Assembly: GCA_003210735.1 (NCBI GenBank)
Contig: QCUM01000001.1
Span: 1-64,000, forward strand
Source: Synechococcus sp. AG-679-D13
GTDB taxonomy: Bacteria > Cyanobacteriota > Cyanobacteriia > PCC-6307 > Cyanobiaceae
DNA: 64,000 bases
Direction of reading: 5' to 3'
Shown here: in pieces, positions 27,585 through 37,240 of the stretch
Numbering within the stretch: the first letter of the stretch is position 1
How the letters are laid out: every line of letters begins with the position of its first letter
The notes under the pieces: model-generated
What the model was told of the DNA's origin: nothing
What the model saw: only the letters and a program-made list of their open reading frames with translations
Database searches by the model: none
Position numbers and translations under genes: made by a program

Positions 27585-28918
27585 TTCTCATCTTTTTTGG
27601 CCTGAGCCTTAACGGCTTGGGCGGCTTCCTCAGCCAGGAAATCGCCATCGGAACGACCAACGGCTGACGGCACCGGGTTGTAGCCGGACGGTGCCAATGC
27701 CGTGCCGCGAACCAGGCTCCCAAACGTTCGAAGGGTCAGCTTGATCTGCTGCCAGGGGTTCATCAACACCACCCTTTTGTAGAGATAGCTATCGAAGGTC
27801 AGCTTCTGCACGTCGCGGTCATCGCACATCTCAACGAAGGCTTCTCTGGCAGCGTCATTTCGATAGAAAATCCTCTGGAGAATGTCGAGAACGGTGTAGG
27901 TGGCGCCGTACTTGCGATCCCAGCGCTTGAGATAAGTCGCCTTGATTTGCTTCTCGGTGGGCACGACAGTGCCGCTCTTCGAGATCTCAACGATCGCCTC
28001 AGCAGCCATCCGACCGCTCTTAGCTGCGAAATAGATGCCTTCACCTGAGCTCTTGGTCACGTAGCCGGCTGCATCACCCACCAGCGCCATACGTCCCACA
28101 ACACGCCTGGGGCGTGGGTGTTCCGGGATCGGGTGGGCTTCCACCTTGATCACTTCACCTTTGAACAGGCGCTTATTGGCCCTCTCACGGATGCCGCGCT
28201 GCAGACCTTTGATCAAGCTCTGGTTCTGCTGCATCGTCCCCGTGCCGACGGCAACGTGGTCGTATTTGGGGAACACCCAGGCGTAAAAATCAGGCGAAAC
28301 ATCAGTACCGACGTACATCTCGGCCAGATCTTCGTAGTAAGCCATCTCCTCCGCCGGAAGTTTGATCCGCTCCTGGAACGCGATCGCCACGTTGTAGTCA
28401 CCGGCATCCATGGCCTTGGCAACCCGTGAGTTGGCGCCGTCCGCGCCGATGATCAGGTCAACTTCAAGGGTCTTGGGTTCACCGGTGGGCCTGCCGGCGC
28501 TGTAATCGGAGTAATAAAGGGTGTACGGGCCCTGACGGTTGTTCCCGGTATCAATTTTCTGCACCAAGCCGTTCACCAGGGTGGTTCCCAGCTCGGCGGC
28601 GCGGTTGCGCAGGAAGGCATCGAAGACCTCCCGGCGGCACATACCGATGTAGGCGTTTTCGTCATAGCCCAGAGGATCCAGCCTGATGTCGACCTCCCGG
28701 TTGGAGGGCGAAATCATCCGCATGTTGCGGACTTTGCGATCAATGATGTCGTCGGGGAGTTCGAACTCCTCGACCATGCAAAGGGGAATCGCACCGCCGC
28801 AAGGTTTCGCGTTATCGAGCTTCCGTTCGAACAACCAGGTCTGAATGCCAGCCTTGGCCAGAATTTCAGCGGCGCATGATCCACTAGGACCGCCCCCGAC
28901 AACTGCAACACGCAACAT
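27569..28918 (-). CDS. chlP: Geranylgeranyl reductase
   Basis: A 449-residue FAD flavoprotein that reduces geranylgeranyl to phytyl groups for chlorophyll a and tocopherol. MLRVAVVGGGPSGSCAAEIL is the dinucleotide-binding fold; LIIGADGANSRVAKAMDAG and RMALVGDAAGYVTKSSGEGI are later FAD motifs of the ChlP family. The ATG at 28918 directly precedes the Rossmann motif; a 13-residue in-frame extension upstream is unlikely. Divergent from the VanY-like gene, with about 107 bases between. Confidence 0.95.
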   Translation of the reverse strand: MLRVAVVGGGPSGSCAAEILAKAGIQTWLFERKLDNAKPCGGAIPLCMVEEFELPDDIIDRKVRNMRMISPSNREVDIRLDPLGYDENAYIGMCRREVFDAFLRNRAAELGTTLVNGLVQKIDTGNNRQGPYTLYYSDYSAGRPTGEPKTLEVDLIIGADGANSRVAKAMDAGDYNVAIAFQERIKLPAEEMAYYEDLAEMYVGTDVSPDFYAWVFPKYDHVAVGTGTMQQNQSLIKGLQRGIRERANKRLFKGEVIKVEAHPIPEHPRPRRVVGRMALVGDAAGYVTKSSGEGIYFAAKSGRMAAEAIVEISKSGTVVPTEKQIKATYLKRWDRKYGATYTVLDILQRIFYRNDAAREAFVEMCDDRDVQKLTFDSYLYKRVVLMNPWQQIKLTLRTFGSLVRGTALAPSGYNPVPSAVGRSDGDFLAEEAAQAVKAQAKKDEKAGVS

Positions 28919-29025
28919 CTCAGCTTGTCTCCGCTGGGGTGATTTTGAAGCTACCACTCAGTTGTAGTCGAGGTTGGAGCTCTCTGGCACCCAGCCTTAC
29001 GATCGAAACAACACGCATCAGCACC

Positions 29026-29778
29026 GTGGTTCGCGCCTCCTCCGCGCGTCGCAAAATCAAGGAGGACATCCCCGTTGCGCAGCGGTCGAGATCCGCTCGC
29101 AGCAATCGCGCCAGCAGAGGGCGTGGAAAAGGACTGTTTGCGGCTGCAACCCTGGCTGTCGTGGTGGTGGCTGCCGCCACCGTCCCGTCCTTCTTGGTTC
29201 CCAGACAACCCGTCGTCGATCTGGCGATCGAGGGATTTCGTCAGCGTCCGGATGCCGATGGTCGCCTTCTCGGGCATTTCCCATACCGGGAAGCGAATCG
29301 GGATGAGCGAATCACGTTTCAACCTGGCATTGAGCTCCATATCGATGCTGCTGAAGCGCTCGACGCGATGATGATCGCCGCAGTGGCCGATGGGATCGAT
29401 CTGCGACTGCTGAGTGGATTTCGTTCCCTGGATCTACAGGAAGAAATTTTCTTTGAGGTGGCCTCGGAACGGAATCAGACGCCGGAAGAGCGGGCCCGTG
29501 TCTCCGCTCCCCCGGGATATTCCGAACACAGCACCGGATACGCCGTTGATCTCGGTGATGGATGGGCACCGGAAACCAATCTTTCCCAGTCGTTTGAACA
29601 GACTGCCGCCTTTCTCTGGTTGCAGGACCATGCGGCCCGCTATCACTTCGTTCTTTCGTTTCCAGCCGGAAACAGCCAGGGGGTGCTCTATGAACCGTGG
29701 CACTGGCGCTTCGAAGGCACAGCCGATGCCCTGCGGTTATTCGAAGCTGCCCGTCGTTTCGCCAAGCAGGGCTCCTGA
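29026..29778 (+). CDS. D-Ala-D-Ala carboxypeptidase (M15B, VanY family)
   Basis: A 250-residue membrane-anchored zinc carboxypeptidase that trims peptidoglycan stem peptides. A basic, Ser/Arg-rich N-terminus leads into one transmembrane anchor (GLFAAATLAVVVVAAATVPS). The catalytic domain has LLSGFRSLDLQEEIF, the zinc motif GYSEHSTGYAVDLGDG and EPWHWRF. GTG at 29026 is the likely start; the frame is open to 28939, which would overlap the divergent chlP promoter region. Second M15 peptidase in the window. Confidence 0.85.
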   Translation: MVRASSARRKIKEDIPVAQRSRSARSNRASRGRGKGLFAAATLAVVVVAAATVPSFLVPRQPVVDLAIEGFRQRPDADGRLLGHFPYREANRDERITFQPGIELHIDAAEALDAMMIAAVADGIDLRLLSGFRSLDLQEEIFFEVASERNQTPEERARVSAPPGYSEHSTGYAVDLGDGWAPETNLSQSFEQTAAFLWLQDHAARYHFVLSFPAGNSQGVLYEPWHWRFEGTADALRLFEAARRFAKQGS

Positions 29779-29979
29779 TTATTTAGGTGCGACCGACGTC
29801 AACGCAGTGGCTGCAGTCACTTCGGCACGAACGCTTTGAACGATCGCCGGGGGTGGACAGCCTGGATGCAGGGTTTGGCGCAAGGCTCGGTCGTGACGGA
29901 CTGAAACGCCCGAATGAGACGGCTGAGTCCACTTAGCGGGATGGATGTCGAAGGCGATTGCAGTCACAACTGACCCCAA
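29779..29979 (-). CDS. Weakly supported small ORF
   Basis: A 66-codon ORF (TTG start; internal GTG near 29964) ending one base after the VanY-like gene on the other strand. The C-terminal half (TLHPGCPPPAIVQSVRAEV) has a protein-like composition, but no domain or clear ribosome binding site is visible. Treat as tentative. Confidence 0.25.
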   Translation of the reverse strand: MGSVVTAIAFDIHPAKWTQPSHSGVSVRHDRALRQTLHPGCPPPAIVQSVRAEVTAATALTSVAPK

Positions 29980-30087
29980 CTCAACTCAGTTGTGTCAACA
30001 GGTCAGGGGCAATAATGAACCTGCTTGTCACTCAACAGCTCGCGTGTCAAGTGTCTTGAGCGATCGAGTCAGATCTCACGTTGAGAT
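29965..30087 (+). promoter_or_regulatory. Two inverted repeats upstream of typA
   Basis: The first is CACAACTGA (29965-29973) with TCAGTTGTG (29986-29994), a perfect 9-base arm pair around 12 bases. The second is ATCTCA-CGT-TGAGAT (30073-30087), a perfect 6-base operator-like dyad 54 bases before the typA ATG. Neither has a T-run. They lie in a 360-base gap and are candidate regulator sites or leader structures. Confidence 0.4.
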
Positions 30088-30140
30088 AACCTGCAGCACG
30101 CGCCATTGGGCGTCATCACAATTTCTAACGATCAGCCCGT

Positions 30141-31949
30141 ATGAGCCCCCAGCAAAAGGCGATTCGCAACATCGCGATCATCGCCCACGTTGACCATGGC
30201 AAAACAACCCTGGTCGACTCGCTGCTGGCGCAATCGGGCATCTTTCGTGACAACGAAGCCGTTCCAACGTGTGTGTTGGATTCAAACGACCTGGAACGTG
30301 AGCGTGGCATCACGATCCTGTCGAAAAACACGGCTGTCACGTACAACGAGACCCGAATCAACATTGTTGATACCCCGGGGCACGCTGACTTCGGCGGCGA
30401 GGTGGAGCGCGTGCTCGGCATGGTGGATGGCTGCCTGCTGATTGTTGACGCCAACGAGGGGCCGATGCCCCAGACCCGATTCGTGCTGAAGAAAGCACTC
30501 GAACAGGGCCTGCGCCCGATCATCTTTGTCAACAAGATCGACCGCGCCCGTGTCGATCCGGAGACTGCGGTGGACAAGGTTCTGGACCTGTTCATCGAAC
30601 TGGGTGCCGATGACGATCAGTGCGATTTCCCCTATCTGTTCGGCAGTGGCCTCGGTGGCTTCGCCAAGCCCGACATGAAAACCGACAGCGACAACATGCG
30701 TCCGCTGTTCGATGCGATCCTGCGCCATGTTCCGCCCCCGGTCGGCGATCCGGAAAAGCCTCTGCAGCTCCAGATCACCACTCTGGATTATTCCGACTTC
30801 CTCGGACGCATCATCATCGGGCGGGTTCATAACGGTGTGATCAAAGGTGGGCAGAGCGCTGCTCTGATCAAGGACGATGGCAGTGTCAAAAAAGGTCGTA
30901 TCAGCAAGCTGCTGGGCTTTGAGGGACTTCAAAGAGTCGAAATCGATGAAGCCTCAGCCGGTGATCTTGTGGCTGTCGCCGGTTTCGACGACGTCAATAT
31001 CGGCGAGACGATCGCCTGCCTCGATCAGCCCACGGCCCTGCCATTGATCAAGGTGGACGAGCCCACCCTGCAGATGACCTTCGTGATCAACGACTCTCCT
31101 TTTGCAGGCAGAGAGGGCAAATTCGTCACCAGTCGCCAGGTCCGCGACCGCCTGCAGAGGGAATTGCTCACCAACGTGGCTCTTCGTGTGGAAGACACCG
31201 ATTCCCCCGATCGTTTTGCCGTGAGCGGTAGGGGTGAATTACACCTCGGCATCCTGATCGAAACCATGCGACGCGAGGGGTACGAATTCCAGGTGTCGCA
31301 GCCGCAGGTCATCTTCCGCACCATCGATGGCACCCCCTGCGAACCGGTCGAGACGCTGGTGATGGATGTTCCAGAAGAAGCCGTGGGCAGCTGCATCGAG
31401 AAACTCGGCACACGCAAGGGCGAGATGCAGAACATGGAGACCAGTGCGGACGGACGGACGCAATTGGAATTCATCGTTCCTTCCCGTGGCCTCATCGGCT
31501 TCCGCGGTGAATTCATCCGCGCCACCCGCGGTGAAGGAATCATGAGCCATTCCTTCCACGAATACCGACCGATGATGGGTGATTTCGACACCCGCCGGAA
31601 CGGAGTTCTGATTGCTTTTGAAGAAGGAACCGCAACCTTCTACGCCCTCAAGAATGCCGAGGATCGCGGTCAGTTCTTCATCAGTCCGGGCACCAAGGTT
31701 TACAAGGGAATGATCATCGGCGAGTACAACCGCCCCCAGGACCTCGAAATCAACGTTTGCAAGACCAAGCAGCTGACCAACATGCGTTCCGCTGGTGCTG
31801 ATGAACTCGACACACTGCAGGCCCCTGTGCAGATGACCCTGGAGCGCGCTCTGGAATACATCGGTCCTGGCGAAATGCTGGAGGTCACTCCCGAGACGAT
31901 TCGCCTCCGCAAACTGCCGGGCAAAAAACCAGCCAAGGCCAAGCGCTGA
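30141..31949 (+). CDS. typA: Ribosome-associated GTPase TypA/BipA
   Basis: A 602-residue translational GTPase. P-loop AHVDHGKTT (15-23), [21 protein letters not shown] and NKIDR give the G domain. An EF-G-like domain II/V follows, and the BipA-specific C-terminal domain includes [18 protein letters not shown]. It acts in ribosome assembly and stress or cold adaptation. Start ATG at 30141. The stop overlaps the DUF309 gene as TGATG. Confidence 0.96.
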   Translation: MSPQQKAIRNIAIIAHVDHGKTTLVDSLLAQSGIFRDNEAVPTCVLDSNDLERERGITILSKNTAVTYNETRINIVDTPGHADFGGEVERVLGMVDGCLLIVDANEGPMPQTRFVLKKALEQGLRPIIFVNKIDRARVDPETAVDKVLDLFIELGADDDQCDFPYLFGSGLGGFAKPDMKTDSDNMRPLFDAILRHVPPPVGDPEKPLQLQITTLDYSDFLGRIIIGRVHNGVIKGGQSAALIKDDGSVKKGRISKLLGFEGLQRVEIDEASAGDLVAVAGFDDVNIGETIACLDQPTALPLIKVDEPTLQMTFVINDSPFAGREGKFVTSRQVRDRLQRELLTNVALRVEDTDSPDRFAVSGRGELHLGILIETMRREGYEFQVSQPQVIFRTIDGTPCEPVETLVMDVPEEAVGSCIEKLGTRKGEMQNMETSADGRTQLEFIVPSRGLIGFRGEFIRATRGEGIMSHSFHEYRPMMGDFDTRRNGVLIAFEEGTATFYALKNAEDRGQFFISPGTKVYKGMIIGEYNRPQDLEINVCKTKQLTNMRSAGADELDTLQAPVQMTLERALEYIGPGEMLEVTPETIRLRKLPGKKPAKAKR

Positions 31950-32305
31950 TGCCTGAGGCGGATCCCCGCTTTAAACAGGCCATCGAGCTGTTCAACACCC
32001 AGGAGTGGTACGCCGCTCACGATGTGATTGAAGAGCTCTGGCACGAAACCGTTGACCCTGAACGCCGCAGCCTTCAGGGAATTCTTCAGGTGGCTGTTGC
32101 ACAGCTGCATCTTCAGCGAGGCAACAGTCGTGGAGCCACAATCCTTTTCGGCGAAGCACTGGGTCGTCTCCAGCGACCGGGCACACCGGATCTAGGCCTT
32201 GATCTGGACAGCTTGTGCCGCTGCGTTCGCTCACGTCTCACTGCCCTGCAGCAGGACCTTGATCCTGAAGACTGCACTGTCCCAGTTCTGCATCTCAGGG
32301 GCTGA
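31949..32305 (+). CDS. DUF309 family protein
   Basis: A 118-residue helical protein. LFNTQEWYAAHDVIEELWHE, then LQGILQVAVAQLHLQRGN and ATILFGEALGRL, are the DUF309 helical repeat pattern with conserved W, H and E residues that could bind a metal. No known function. Co-transcribed with typA by overlap, and followed 24 bases later by the LptA-like gene. Confidence 0.82.
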   Translation: MPEADPRFKQAIELFNTQEWYAAHDVIEELWHETVDPERRSLQGILQVAVAQLHLQRGNSRGATILFGEALGRLQRPGTPDLGLDLDSLCRCVRSRLTALQQDLDPEDCTVPVLHLRG

Positions 32306-32329
32306 ACCGCCGGTAGTCTCGGCTGATCT

Positions 32330-32779
32330 ATGGGGTTGTTTGTGGTGGTGCCGGGGCTGAATCGTTGGTTAATGCGCCTCTGGCTTCCGCTTGTGCTGCT
32401 TGTTTCACCAGCAGCAGTGCGTTCCCAGATCGCCGAAGCTCCAGCGGAAGCCGCTCAGGCCGGTTTGCTCACGATCGAATCGGATCAGCAGTCCGCCAAC
32501 AGCTCCACAGGTGTGATCACGGCCAGTGGCAATGTGCGCCTTGTTCATGCCGATCGGGGTCTCGTGGCGACAGGACGGCAGGCGCAGTACTTCAGTCGGG
32601 AACAACGCATTGTCCTCAGCGGTGATGTCGATGTCGTCCAAACCGATGGTCACACCCTTCGCGCTGATCAAGTCACCGTTCTGCTCGACGAGCAGCGGAC
32701 CCTTGCGACGACCACCGCCGGCGATCAGGTGACCAGCAGCTGGTCTCTTCAGGATCCTGGGGCAGCCGTCGCACAATGA
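32330..32779 (+). CDS. LptA/OstA-like periplasmic protein
   Basis: A 149-residue protein with a signal peptide (MRLWLPLVLLVSPAAVRS; start at 32330 or ATG 32372) and an OstA beta-jellyroll (VITASGNVRLVHADRGLVAT, RIVLSGDVDVVQTDGHTLRA). LptA bridges LPS between inner and outer membrane. It is followed by lptB and an LptF/G-like permease with 4-base overlaps, which makes the assignment firm. No LptC is seen nearby. Confidence 0.85.
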   Translation: MGLFVVVPGLNRWLMRLWLPLVLLVSPAAVRSQIAEAPAEAAQAGLLTIESDQQSANSSTGVITASGNVRLVHADRGLVATGRQAQYFSREQRIVLSGDVDVVQTDGHTLRADQVTVLLDEQRTLATTTAGDQVTSSWSLQDPGAAVAQ

Positions 32780-33504
32780 GTCTGGCCCTCAAGAATGTTT
32801 CGATCAGCCTGGGAGGTCGCCGGCTGGTGAATTCGGTGAATCTTGATCTGAATCCAGGTGAGGTTGTCGGACTGCTTGGACCGAACGGAGCTGGGAAGAC
32901 CACCACGTTCAACCTTGTGATCGGGTTGCTGCGTCCAGATGCGGGGCAGGTGGTGATGGATGGTCGTGATGTTGAGACTCTGCCCATGCCTCAGCGGGCA
33001 CGCCTTGGCCTCGGCTACCTCCCTCAGGAGCCCAGTGTTTTTCGCCAGCTCAGCGTGCGTGAAAACCTTGATGTCGCTTTGGAGCAAACGGTGCTCAAAC
33101 GCTCGGATCGGATTAATCGACGCGATCAGCTGATTGAGGAATTCCAGCTTTCAGCATTTGTCGACCGACGGGGGTACCAGCTCTCTGGTGGTGAGCGACG
33201 CCGGTGTGAAGTGGCACGAGCCCTGGCCGTCGGCACTGAAGGACCGCGTTATCTGCTGCTGGATGAACCCTTTGCTGGGGTGGATCCACTTGCTGTGGCG
33301 GATCTTCAGGCATTGATTCAGAAACTGCGCAGCCGTGGCATGGGAATCCTGATCACCGATCACAACGTTCGTGAAACCCTGGCCAGCACCGACCGGTCAT
33401 ACATCCTCACCGAAGGATCCATTCTGGCCAGCGGCAAGTCCCAGGACGTTGCCCACGATCCTCTCGTGCGTCGTTATTACCTGGGGGAGGCTTTTCAGCT
33501 GTGA
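32776..33504 (+). CDS. lptB: LPS export ABC transporter ATPase
   Basis: A 242-residue ATPase: GPNGAGKTTTFNL (Walker A), LGYLPQEPSVFRQL (Q-loop), LSGGERRRCEVARAL (signature), LLLDEPFAGVDP (Walker B) and ITDHNVRET (switch). This is the LptB subfamily pattern. It powers the extraction of lipopolysaccharide from the inner membrane. Overlaps LptA-like (4 bases) and the permease (4 bases). Confidence 0.94.
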   Translation: MSLALKNVSISLGGRRLVNSVNLDLNPGEVVGLLGPNGAGKTTTFNLVIGLLRPDAGQVVMDGRDVETLPMPQRARLGLGYLPQEPSVFRQLSVRENLDVALEQTVLKRSDRINRRDQLIEEFQLSAFVDRRGYQLSGGERRRCEVARALAVGTEGPRYLLLDEPFAGVDPLAVADLQALIQKLRSRGMGILITDHNVRETLASTDRSYILTEGSILASGKSQDVAHDPLVRRYYLGEAFQL

Positions 33505-34661
33505 TCAACAGGATCCGTCGCGCCACCTGGATGCGGCTCTCACTGCTCGACCGTTGGTTGTTGAAGGAGCTGGTGGGGCCGCTGCTGTTCTTCATTGCGT
33601 TGTTCACCCTGCTGCTGCTCACCGGCGGAGTGATGTTCGAACTGATCCGCAAAATTGTGGACAAGAACTTGCCGGTGGGGATCGCCGCTCAGGTTCTGAT
33701 GCTCAGCACTCCTCGCTGGCTGGCTTTTTCGGTTCCGATCGGGACGCTGATGGCCTCATTGTTTGTGTTCACCCGACTGTCATCCAATAGCGAACTGACA
33801 GCGCTGCGCAGCCTTGGTGTCACCACCATTCGGATGATTTCAGCGGCACTTGCGCTGTCGCTCGTCATGACAGTGTTCAGCTTCGTCCTCAACGACGTGG
33901 TGGTTCCACGTAGTGAGCGTTATGCCGAGGCATCACTGCGTAGGGCACTGGGACGTTCTCTTGCCTCAGAGACTGGAAAGGACATCATTTACCCCCGTTT
34001 CGGGGTCCGCAGTGGGGCAGTCGATGAAGACACTCGGCGGGGGCTGACGCAACTGTTCTATGCGCGTCGATTTGAGAAAGGGGAAATGCGCGATGTGACT
34101 GTTCTCGATTTCACGCGGGCCGCTTTCACACAGATGCTGATGGCAGAAAAAGCAACCTGGAATGAAAGGCAGGCCAGTTGGGACTTCTTTGACGGCCAGA
34201 TTCTCACCCTGAACCCCAACGGAAGCTCCACGAAGGTGGGCTTTGATCGTTATGTCTACCCACTTGGTTCAGGCCCACTTCGTTTAGCTGCGGTTGAGAA
34301 AGATGCCGTGAACATGACGGTCGCAGAAGCTCTTCAGGCAGAACGCCTGTATTTGGAAGCCGGAAGCATCAAGGATGCCCGCAAAATTCAGGTACGAATT
34401 CAGGAGAAATTCACCGTACCGCTCACGTGCCTGGTGTTCGGCCTTTTCGGAGCCACCCTTGGATGCCTCCCCAGTTACAGAACCAGCCGCAGTTTTTCGT
34501 TTGTGCTCGCGCTTGGAATTATCTGCGTGTACTACGTGGTGGGGTTCAGCTTCAGTTCCTTGGGTGTCAAAGGCACCATGCCACCGGTGCTTGCTGCATG
34601 GATGCCGCTACTGCTCTCTCTGGGAGGTGGAGGCCTGTTACTGCGGCAAGCCAGTCGATGA
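33501..34661 (+). CDS. LptF/LptG family permease
   Basis: A 386-residue membrane protein. Helices lie near residues 28-50, 62-84 and 103-122, followed by a periplasmic beta-jellyroll (about 130-290) and three C-terminal helices. LLDRWLLKELVGPLLFFIALFTLL is typical of YjgP/YjgQ. Cyanobacteria usually have one such gene, so it may act as a homodimer. Start GTG at 33501, overlapping the lptB stop. Confidence 0.88.
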   Translation: MINRIRRATWMRLSLLDRWLLKELVGPLLFFIALFTLLLLTGGVMFELIRKIVDKNLPVGIAAQVLMLSTPRWLAFSVPIGTLMASLFVFTRLSSNSELTALRSLGVTTIRMISAALALSLVMTVFSFVLNDVVVPRSERYAEASLRRALGRSLASETGKDIIYPRFGVRSGAVDEDTRRGLTQLFYARRFEKGEMRDVTVLDFTRAAFTQMLMAEKATWNERQASWDFFDGQILTLNPNGSSTKVGFDRYVYPLGSGPLRLAAVEKDAVNMTVAEALQAERLYLEAGSIKDARKIQVRIQEKFTVPLTCLVFGLFGATLGCLPSYRTSRSFSFVLALGIICVYYVVGFSFSSLGVKGTMPPVLAAWMPLLLSLGGGGLLLRQASR

Positions 34662-34697
34662 TCCATTCCGGCAGAATCAGAGTCGTGTTTCGCCGAA

Positions 34698-35618
34698 GTG
34701 TTGCTGAGCCTTCCGTTTGATCTGGTAACCGGACTGGGCTTTGGGGCGTTTGTGCTCCTGTTGCTTGCAATGCCGATCGCGTTCTGGTCGGCGTCCTCCG
34801 CCCAGCGCACCGGCGTGGTGCAACTTCTGGTGGCGGTCGCCAACCTTCTGCTCACAACGCAACTGGTTCTGCGTTGGTGGGAATCGGGTCATTTTCCGAT
34901 CAGCAATCTCTACGAATCGCTCTGCTTCCTGGCCTGGGCCTGCACGCTCACGCAATTGCTGGTGGAACGCACCTGGCCATCGCCGATTGTTGCGGCTGCT
35001 GCCACCCCCATGGGTCTCGGTTGCATCGCTTTTGCAAGTTTTGCTCTGCCCGATCAGTTGCAGACCTCCGCCCCCTTGGTTCCTGCCCTTCGCTCCAGCT
35101 GGCTGGTCATGCATGTGAGCGTGATCATGGTGAGCTATGCCGCTCTGCTGGTGGGATCACTGCTGTCCCTGGCCGTCCTGTTCACGGACAGGGGAGAAGC
35201 TCTTGAACTTAGGAGCAGCTCGATTGGAAGCGGTGGTTACCGCAGAGCAGTGGCCACGACAGAGGGTGGCCTGATCCAGCTTCAATCGGTGGAGTTCAGC
35301 ACGAACGAACAGCTGGACAGCCTCAGTTACAGGACCATCACGGTGGGTTTTTTAATGCTCACAGTGGGCATTGTGAGCGGTGCTGTCTGGGCCAATGAAG
35401 CCTGGGGCAGTTATTGGAGCTGGGATCCGAAGGAAACCTGGGCCCTGATCTGTTGGCTTGTGTATGCCGCCTATTTGCACACCAGGTTGAGCCGAGGTTG
35501 GCAAGGGCGGCGCCCAGCGCTGGTCGCCGTTGCCGGGTTAATTGTGATCGCAGTTTGCTATATCGGAGTCAACCTGCTAGGCATCGGCCTGCATAGCTAT
35601 GGCTGGTTTCTTTCATAG
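34698..35618 (+). CDS. ccsA: Cytochrome c biogenesis protein CcsA
   Basis: A 306-residue heme-handling membrane protein of system II cytochrome c maturation. It has about eight transmembrane helices. The tryptophan-rich heme motif [15 protein letters not shown] lies near residue 240, and conserved histidines are visible in [16 protein letters not shown] and AAYLHTRL. It works with CcsB (not in window) to attach heme to lumenal cytochromes. Start TTG at 34698, 36 bases after the permease stop. Confidence 0.93.
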   Translation: MLLSLPFDLVTGLGFGAFVLLLLAMPIAFWSASSAQRTGVVQLLVAVANLLLTTQLVLRWWESGHFPISNLYESLCFLAWACTLTQLLVERTWPSPIVAAAATPMGLGCIAFASFALPDQLQTSAPLVPALRSSWLVMHVSVIMVSYAALLVGSLLSLAVLFTDRGEALELRSSSIGSGGYRRAVATTEGGLIQLQSVEFSTNEQLDSLSYRTITVGFLMLTVGIVSGAVWANEAWGSYWSWDPKETWALICWLVYAAYLHTRLSRGWQGRRPALVAVAGLIVIAVCYIGVNLLGIGLHSYGWFLS

Positions 35619-36088
35619 GAATCAACCACAAAGCCTTCTCTTACTGTCAACAAGAAAACCATGCTATCTAGACAATCAACAAGAACATAAAGTCAAGCAA
35701 CTCCTGGCTCCAAAAATCAACAACAATCAAATCAATCTATCGATTTTATTGACAACTAGATCACAAACAATATCTGTCAAGGCCAATAGAAAACTCGCCC
35801 CATCGATGGACAAAATACAGCAAGAATAAGCAGCTAGCCTAGACGCCAATATCCAATAGTTGAAACAAAAAAATGCCTAGCAACTAACCAAAACAAGCAA
35901 CGTCTTAAGCCAAATTCTTGATAAACACGCACTTAAATTAGGCCTGCTTGCAAATGAAAAGACAGAAAGCCTGAAAAGCTCCTGTCGATCTATACGACAA
36001 AATAATGAGTGCTCCTGAATAAAAAAAAGCTGACCCCCTTAGGGATCAGCGCAGCTCTATGAAACTTTGGTTCTGATTTGAAGCTGAA
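35619..36088. other. A+T-rich intergenic stretch, start of the first island
   Basis: About 440 bases rich in AAT/CAA words. A 76-codon + strand ORF (35599-35829) overlaps the end of ccsA but is Lys/Gln/Asn-rich, low in complexity and without a start signal; I do not call it. Only short ATG-stop frames otherwise. The terminator at 36021-36050 is the only feature seen. Confidence 0.5.
36021..36050 (-). terminator. Intrinsic terminator of the histidine phosphatase gene
   Basis: On the minus strand GCTGA and TCAGC form the outer stem and CCCTAAGGG the inner hairpin (36029-36050), followed by eight T residues. It begins about 38 bases after the stop at 36089. Confidence 0.8.
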
Positions 36089-36865
36089 TCAGAACTCAGC
36101 GAGCTCCTGCCACTGTTTAGGCAGGATTTTTGCCACAAGATTAAATTTGCCGTCCCCAAGCGGTTTAGCAACGTAGGCAACGCCCATGGGTGCTGGGTAA
36201 ATTCCATTGGAAGGAACGATCGGCATCGTCACACCCTGGAAGGGATCGTCATGCCCCACGAGGAAGGTGTTTTTTCCATCCTCTGGTTGCGCAGACATCA
36301 AGGGAGAAACACGTTCAGCATATGTCTTGTAGTCCTCAGGCGTGCACTCCACACAGGGAAGGAAGTTCAGATTGGAGTCCTTTGCGTAAGTACTGAAAGC
36401 CAGATCAGCAGTGTTATAGGCACGACAATATTCGCTGGAAATGACATTTCCCACAGGAATTCCGGCAGCCTTAATGCCCTCACCAATCTCTTTGGCGTCA
36501 ACCTTACCTTCATCGCTTAATTGACGCTGCGTGCTGCAGTCATCAAGATCTAGTTCAGGACTGATCTGATCACCCCAATCCTTATTTGTTTTCGCATGTC
36601 GGATATAAATGACATGTCCACCCTCTCTTAGAGCAGCGACAAGATCTTCATCATCGAGCTTATTGACAAAATCATTATTGTTCTGTTCTCCGGAAAGAGT
36701 AGTTTCATTCTGCTCATAGGCTTCGACATCACTGTTGCTCGCAACAGGTTGCTCCTGACCGGCCGATTCAGATGATTGATCCTTGGACGCATCATCACTG
36801 ACTGATCCAGAGGAACATGCAGCCATCAGGAGAAGCGCTGCAAAACAAGTTGCTTTCTTGAGCAT
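36089..36865 (-). CDS. Histidine phosphatase superfamily lipoprotein
   Basis: A 258-residue secreted protein. A lipoprotein signal (LLLMAACSS, Cys17) is followed by a Ser/Asp/Glu/Gln-rich linker (18-75) and a histidine-phosphatase domain. IYIRHAKTN (His90, the RHG-like motif with Ala in place of Gly), Arg148 in SSEYCRAYNTA and FLVGHDDPF (His205) are the catalytic set. Substrate unknown. The start of an A+T-richer island, with its own terminator. LspA would process it. Confidence 0.82.
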   Translation of the reverse strand: MLKKATCFAALLLMAACSSGSVSDDASKDQSSESAGQEQPVASNSDVEAYEQNETTLSGEQNNNDFVNKLDDEDLVAALREGGHVIYIRHAKTNKDWGDQISPELDLDDCSTQRQLSDEGKVDAKEIGEGIKAAGIPVGNVISSEYCRAYNTADLAFSTYAKDSNLNFLPCVECTPEDYKTYAERVSPLMSAQPEDGKNTFLVGHDDPFQGVTMPIVPSNGIYPAPMGVAYVAKPLGDGKFNLVAKILPKQWQELAEF

Positions 36866-36922
36866 AAAAAATTTGAATCTACTTTATTAAAGCGATTTCG
36901 CCATGCAGCAACATTTTGTAAG

Positions 36923-37207
36923 TCACGCAAACACGTAACTGTTGATACACCTCGGCGACCAAGGCAAAATCTCCAATTCCCAATGATTGCACGGGTTCAG
37001 GACAAGCAATGTTGCCTCAAGAATGAACAACGCATACATGGCGAGAATAATCAAAAAGACAACGCCTTGGAGGAAAACAAATCTAAAAATACAGCTCAAA
37101 ATAATTGTAAAAACAAAGAGTATCGAATCCAAAGTAATTAACCAAACATCAATCCAGAAATAGAGATTAACCGACAGCCTGGATGATTGATTCGCAGAGT
37201 CCGTCAA
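36923..37207 (-). CDS. Small two-span membrane protein
   Basis: A 94-codon ORF (TTG start) with two hydrophobic stretches (VWLITLDSILFVFTIILSCI and FLQGVVFLIILAMYALFILE) and a short polar end. No recognised family. It lies just downstream, on the same strand, of the broken glycine-rich gene, with a CCGTC-AAG-GACGG hairpin at its start. Its low G+C content fits the island. Confidence 0.45.
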   Translation of the reverse strand: MTDSANQSSRLSVNLYFWIDVWLITLDSILFVFTIILSCIFRFVFLQGVVFLIILAMYALFILEATLLVLNPCNHWELEILPWSPRCINSYVFA

Positions 37208-37240
37208 GGACGGTATTGGTTAATTGAGCAGTAGAGGCGA

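Noticed and set aside
35599-35829. 76-codon + strand ORF overlapping the end of ccsA
   Set aside because: Low-complexity Lys/Gln/Asn-rich product, start inside ccsA in another frame, no family resemblance.
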